NCBI GenBank assembly: GCA_050302475.1
Contig: JBNLBF010000016.1
Coordinates: 1-64,000, forward strand
DNA: 64,000 nucleotides
From: NORP23 sp050302475
GTDB taxonomy: Bacteria; Pseudomonadota; Alphaproteobacteria; Rhodobacterales; Rhodobacteraceae
Direction: 5' to 3'
The position numbers were made by a program, and so were the translations under genes. Shown one piece after another: positions 60,995 through 64,000 of the stretch. Below the pieces are notes generated by a model. It was given only the letters and a program-made list of their open reading frames with translations, searched no databases and was not told where the DNA came from. Within the stretch, counting starts at the first letter, position 1. Every line of letters starts with the position of its first letter.

Positions 60995-61788
60995 TGCTTG
61001 ACGATTTCATGGTTCGCGCAACTCTGGCCGGTGTCGGTGTCGCGCTGGCGGCGGCACCTTTGGGGTCCTTCGTCGTGTGGCGGCGCATGGCCTATTTCGG
61101 GGACGCAACGGCACATGCAGCCATACTGGGCGTGGCGCTCTCGCTGGCATTCTCAATGTCGATCTTCGTTGGCGCGATGGTCGTTGCTTTGCTGATGGCG
61201 CTGACGGTCTCTGTCTTGTCCGGGCGGGGCTACGCGATGGACACGCTGCTGGGGGTTCTCGCCCATTCCGCATTGGCATTTGGTCTGGTCGCCGTGTCAT
61301 TCCTGTCCGGCGTTCGAATTGACCTGATGGCCTATTTGTTCGGCGATATTCTCGCGGTATCCAAAGGCGATCTCGTCGTTATTTGGGGGGGCACAGCACT
61401 GGTCGTTGCCCTAATTAGCTGGCGCTGGTCGGCCTTGCTAACGGCAACGCTGAGTGATGACCTCGCCTATGCCAGCGGCATTAACCCGCGCCGCGAACAG
61501 TTGGTGCTGACACTGGCTTTGGCGATCACTGTGGCTGTGGCGATCAAAGTTGTCGGCGTGTTGCTCATCGCCGCCATGCTGATCATTCCGGCGGCTGCGG
61601 CCCGGCCCCTATCCCGCACACCCGAAGGGATGGTTCTGGTTGCAGCCGGTATCGGAGTCATCTGCGCAATTGGCGGTCTGGTGACGGCATTTCTGCTCGA
61701 CACACCAGCCGGCGCATCGATTGTTTGCGTTGCGGCGATAATCTTTGCCATTACCACCATGGCCGGTGGGATATTTCGTCGGGCGTGA
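60994..61788 (+). CDS. znuB: Zinc ABC transporter permease
   Basis: A 264-residue inner-membrane permease with about seven or eight spans. RRMAYFGDATAHAAILGVAL and the later GVLLIAAMLIIPAAAAR are family signatures. The ATG at 60994 shares one base with the znuC stop. Together with ZnuA and ZnuC it completes a high-affinity zinc importer. Confidence 0.93.
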   Translation: MLDDFMVRATLAGVGVALAAAPLGSFVVWRRMAYFGDATAHAAILGVALSLAFSMSIFVGAMVVALLMALTVSVLSGRGYAMDTLLGVLAHSALAFGLVAVSFLSGVRIDLMAYLFGDILAVSKGDLVVIWGGTALVVALISWRWSALLTATLSDDLAYASGINPRREQLVLTLALAITVAVAIKVVGVLLIAAMLIIPAAAARPLSRTPEGMVLVAAGIGVICAIGGLVTAFLLDTPAGASIVCVAAIIFAITTMAGGIFRRA

Positions 61789-61881
61789 GTTTATAATTAC
61801 AAGCTGAAACCAAACGTGCTGCGCAATTCCCTTTTGCCGCATGGTTACCCCTGCTAAAAGCAAGAGAAAACGGAGGCACCT

Positions 61882-63222
61882 ATGAGCACCGCCCTGATTA
61901 TTCTCGCCGCCGGGCAAGGCACCCGGATGAAGTCGGACAAACCCAAGGTCCTTCATAAACTGGCGGGAGCCCCTCTTTTCTGGCACGCCATGAAACTGGG
62001 TCAGGCGATCGACACCGAGAAAACCGTCATTGTGGTTGGTCATGGCGGCGAAGAGGTCGAGTTTTCCGCGCGCGCCTTCAATCCGGATGTCGATATTGTC
62101 TGGCAGCATGAGCAGAAGGGAACCGGACACGCGGTTCAGCAGGCAGATGACGTGTTGAAAAATTTCGACGGGTTGGTCTTCGTCCTCTATGGGGATACCC
62201 CGATGATCAGCCCTGAGACTCTGACCAAAATGCGAAAAGCATGGGAAGACGGATCGGCTGTTACCGTTTTGGGATTTCACGCCGTAGATCCCGGGGGGTA
62301 TGGTCGCCTGATCACCGAAGGTAACACCCTGCAGGAAATCGTCGAAGCAAAAGATGCTACGGATGAACAACTGTCGATAAGACTTTGTAATTCTGGTGTA
62401 ATCTGCGCAACAGGGTCGGTGATGTTTGACCTTCTCGCCGAAGTCGATTCCAATAATGCGAGTGGTGAATTTTACCTCACCGACCTGCCAGCCATTGCAG
62501 GCAGACATGGCCTAAGCTGCCGTGTCATCACCTGTGACGAGGCAGAAACCCTTGGGGTCAATTCCCGCACCGACCTCGCCGCGGCCGAGGCAGCTTTCCA
62601 AAAACGCGCCCGCGCTGAGGCGCTGGAAAACGGCACAACGCTGGAGGCCCCCAACACCGTTACATTCGCCTTTGATACCGTCATCGGGCGTGATGTCATT
62701 ATCGAACCCAACGTCTATTTCGGACCCGGCGTCACCATCGAAACCGGTGCCCACATCCGCGCCTTTTCACATCTGGAGGGCTGTCATGTCTCTAAGAACT
62801 GCGTCATTGGCCCCTACGCACGCCTGCGACCCGGTGCGGAAATTTCAAACGGCGCAAAAATCGGGAATTTCGTGGAAATCAAGGCCGCGCAGATCGAAGA
62901 CGGCGCAAAGGTCAATCACCTGACCTATGTCGGCGACGCGCGCGTCGGAGCTGGCACAAATATCGGGGCGGGAACGATTTTCTGTAATTATGACGGGGTC
63001 AATAAGCATCATACCGAGATTGGCAAGAACGTCTTCATCGGGTCCAACAGCGCATTGGTTGCTCCTCTCACCATCGGGGACGAAGCTTTCATCGCCACAG
63101 GGGCCGTGGTGACCGAGGATGTCCCGACCACTGACATGGCCATCGCCCGTACCCGGCAGGTGAACAAGCCCGGCCTGGGCAAGCGCCTGATGGACAAGCT
63201 TCGCGCGGCAAAGAAAAAATGA
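61882..63222 (+). CDS. glmU: Bifunctional UDP-GlcNAc pyrophosphorylase / GlcN-1-P acetyltransferase
   Basis: A 446-residue enzyme making UDP-GlcNAc for cell-wall and LPS synthesis. N-terminal uridyltransferase domain with LAAGQGTRMKSDKPKVLHKL; C-terminal beta-helix acetyltransferase domain with FVEIKAAQIEDGAKVNHLTY and NYDGVNKHHTEIG. GGAGG is upstream. It overlaps the DNA repair gene by ATGA. Confidence 0.96.
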   Translation: MSTALIILAAGQGTRMKSDKPKVLHKLAGAPLFWHAMKLGQAIDTEKTVIVVGHGGEEVEFSARAFNPDVDIVWQHEQKGTGHAVQQADDVLKNFDGLVFVLYGDTPMISPETLTKMRKAWEDGSAVTVLGFHAVDPGGYGRLITEGNTLQEIVEAKDATDEQLSIRLCNSGVICATGSVMFDLLAEVDSNNASGEFYLTDLPAIAGRHGLSCRVITCDEAETLGVNSRTDLAAAEAAFQKRARAEALENGTTLEAPNTVTFAFDTVIGRDVIIEPNVYFGPGVTIETGAHIRAFSHLEGCHVSKNCVIGPYARLRPGAEISNGAKIGNFVEIKAAQIEDGAKVNHLTYVGDARVGAGTNIGAGTIFCNYDGVNKHHTEIGKNVFIGSNSALVAPLTIGDEAFIATGAVVTEDVPTTDMAIARTRQVNKPGLGKRLMDKLRAAKKK

Positions 63223-63887
63223 CGCCGCTAGAACAGCTTGAACAATTCTCGAAGCCGGAAAAGGCGGCGCAGATGGCCCGCTATCACAAGACGGATCGTC
63301 AGGTAATTGGGATTTCCAACCCTGAAATTGACGGGCTGGTGAAGCAGTGGAAAGCGGAAAACGACATATCCGGCCGCCTCAGCATTGCCCATGATCTGTG
63401 GGACAGCGGCGTGTTCGAAGCCCGGATCGCGGCAGCCAAGCTTCTGGCGCAGGCCCGCATCAAGGAAGACGAACCAGTTTGGCAGGAAATTCAGCGGTGG
63501 GTGCCAGAATTTGATGGCTGGGCAATTGCGGATCATGCCTCCAAAGCCGGCGAAAAACGGTTGCAGGCGGACCCGACGCGTCTTGATACGCTCGAAAGCT
63601 GGACCCGCAGCGATCATATGTGGACGCGTCGCGCCGCACTGGTCATGACCCTGCCCTGGGCCAAGCTGCGCAATCCGAAACCGGCTGAACTGGAGCAGCG
63701 GGAACGGATTCTGGGATGGGCGGCAGGATACTGCACCGACCATGACTGGTTCATCCAGAAAGCCATCGGCTGGTGGCTACGCACCCTGTCAGAAAAGGCT
63801 CCGGACCGGACGATCACTTTCATCGACGAACATGGCGAGGCGATGAAACCTTTCGCACGGCGCGAGGCGCTCAGGAAGATTCGTTAG
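63219..63887 (+). CDS. DNA alkylation repair protein (AlkD-like HEAT repeats)
   Basis: A 222-residue, all-helical protein of the AlkD/AlkC-type glycosylase fold. YHKTDRQVIGISNPEID, LAQARIKEDEPVWQEIQRWV and SDHMWTRRAALVM match the DNA_alkylation family. AlkD removes bulky or positively charged alkylated bases. It is coupled to glmU and overlaps the convergent partial gene by 17 bases. Confidence 0.88.
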   Translation: MTPLEQLEQFSKPEKAAQMARYHKTDRQVIGISNPEIDGLVKQWKAENDISGRLSIAHDLWDSGVFEARIAAAKLLAQARIKEDEPVWQEIQRWVPEFDGWAIADHASKAGEKRLQADPTRLDTLESWTRSDHMWTRRAALVMTLPWAKLRNPKPAELEQRERILGWAAGYCTDHDWFIQKAIGWWLRTLSEKAPDRTITFIDEHGEAMKPFARREALRKIR

Positions 63888-64000
63888 ACCCCGGTTCAAA
63901 CGCGAGGATGGCGTCACCCGGCTCAAATTTCAGCTCTTCGTCATCCACCCGGAATCGGATCGTGCCATCATTGCGGATACCGCCGATGATTTCAGCATCG
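63871..64000 (-). CDS. C-terminal end of a probable TrkA-C/RCK-domain protein (partial)
   Basis: The reverse strand has an open frame from the right edge to a TGA at 63873-63871, coding about 42 residues: AEIIGGIRNDGTIRFRVDD, then ELKFEPGDAILAF. The I-x-x-I/V-R-x-D-G followed by L-x-P-G-D pattern resembles the RCK_C (TrkA-C) domain of ion transport proteins. Too little is visible to name the protein. Confidence 0.5.
   Translation of the reverse strand, partial: DAEIIGGIRNDGTIRFRVDDEELKFEPGDAILAFEPGSNESS

Noticed and set aside
1..64000. CRISPR arrays, insertion sequences, rRNA operons
   Set aside because: No regularly spaced repeats, transposase motifs or rRNA sequences were found on reading.

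Overview
The window is a gene-dense, high-GC chromosomal segment of an alphaproteobacterium, almost certainly Rhodobacterales (Roseobacter/Rhodobacteraceae). Support comes from an IscR without the usual cluster cysteines next to a NifS-like desulfurase and SufB, DUF2125, DUF4389 and DUF2312 proteins, Hint-domain proteins, CtrA-type TTAA-N7-TTAA boxes, and a complete Rhodobacter-capsulatus-type gene transfer agent (GTA) cluster. No CRISPR array, insertion sequence or rRNA was seen. One tRNA, tRNA-Gly(TCC), is present.

Layout. 1-2.4 kb: start of the suf Fe-S assembly operon (iscR, cysteine desulfurase, sufB, reading leftward) with a promoter embedded in two palindromes. 2.4-5.2 kb: hydrolases, two DUF4389 membrane proteins and a VOC protein. 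5.2-9.1 kb: purine catabolism (guanine deaminase, cytochrome-linked urate hydroxylase PuuD, a second deaminase resembling 8-oxoguanine deaminase). 9.1-12.1 kb: two tandem exported DUF2125 proteins. 12.2-16.5 kb: acpP, creatinase, fabG, an EcsC-family protein, fabD. 16.7-18.0 kb: two tandem exported, internally duplicated proteins of unknown function. 18.2-26.8 kb: rpsF-rpsR-rplI, a PAP2 phosphatase, dnaB, an 814-residue unknown membrane protein, alr, and an MlaE/MlaF-type lipid transporter pair. 26.8-33.9 kb: small membrane proteins, a PqiA-like protein, a GT25 glycosyltransferase, radA, cvpA, purF, DUF1801 and an SDR. 34-40.5 kb: a CtrA-boxed pilin-like small protein, DUF2312, a hydrolase, thrS with a long N-terminal extension, a CtrA-boxed Hint protein, cysE and a DksA-like protein. 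40.5-55.4 kb: the GTA cluster, all leftward and without visible frameshifts. 55.7-58 kb: mltG and fabF. 58.2-61.8 kb: a small acidic membrane protein, tRNA-Gly and the znuA/zur-znuC-znuB zinc uptake locus with a Zur-like box. 61.9-64 kb: glmU, a DNA alkylation repair protein and the end of a probable TrkA-C/RCK protein.

The most coherent system is the GTA and its probable control. The cluster runs from small terminase to megatron tail protein plus a DUF2793 gene. It begins with a consensus sigma-70 promoter (TTGACA-17-TATAAC) and a full CtrA box 31 bases upstream of the -35. Three further full CtrA boxes lie within 17 kb: ahead of a pilin-like secreted protein, ahead of a Hint-domain protein, and one orphan. 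This suggests a local CtrA regulon linking gene transfer with cell-surface or secreted proteins. Other notable points are an AT-rich mosaic block inside the cysteine desulfurase gene, an extra Gp77-like gene between GTA capsid and connector genes, a glutamine in place of the nucleophile serine in a hydrolase, and a fatty-acid synthesis locus split by a creatinase gene and by about 44 kb.
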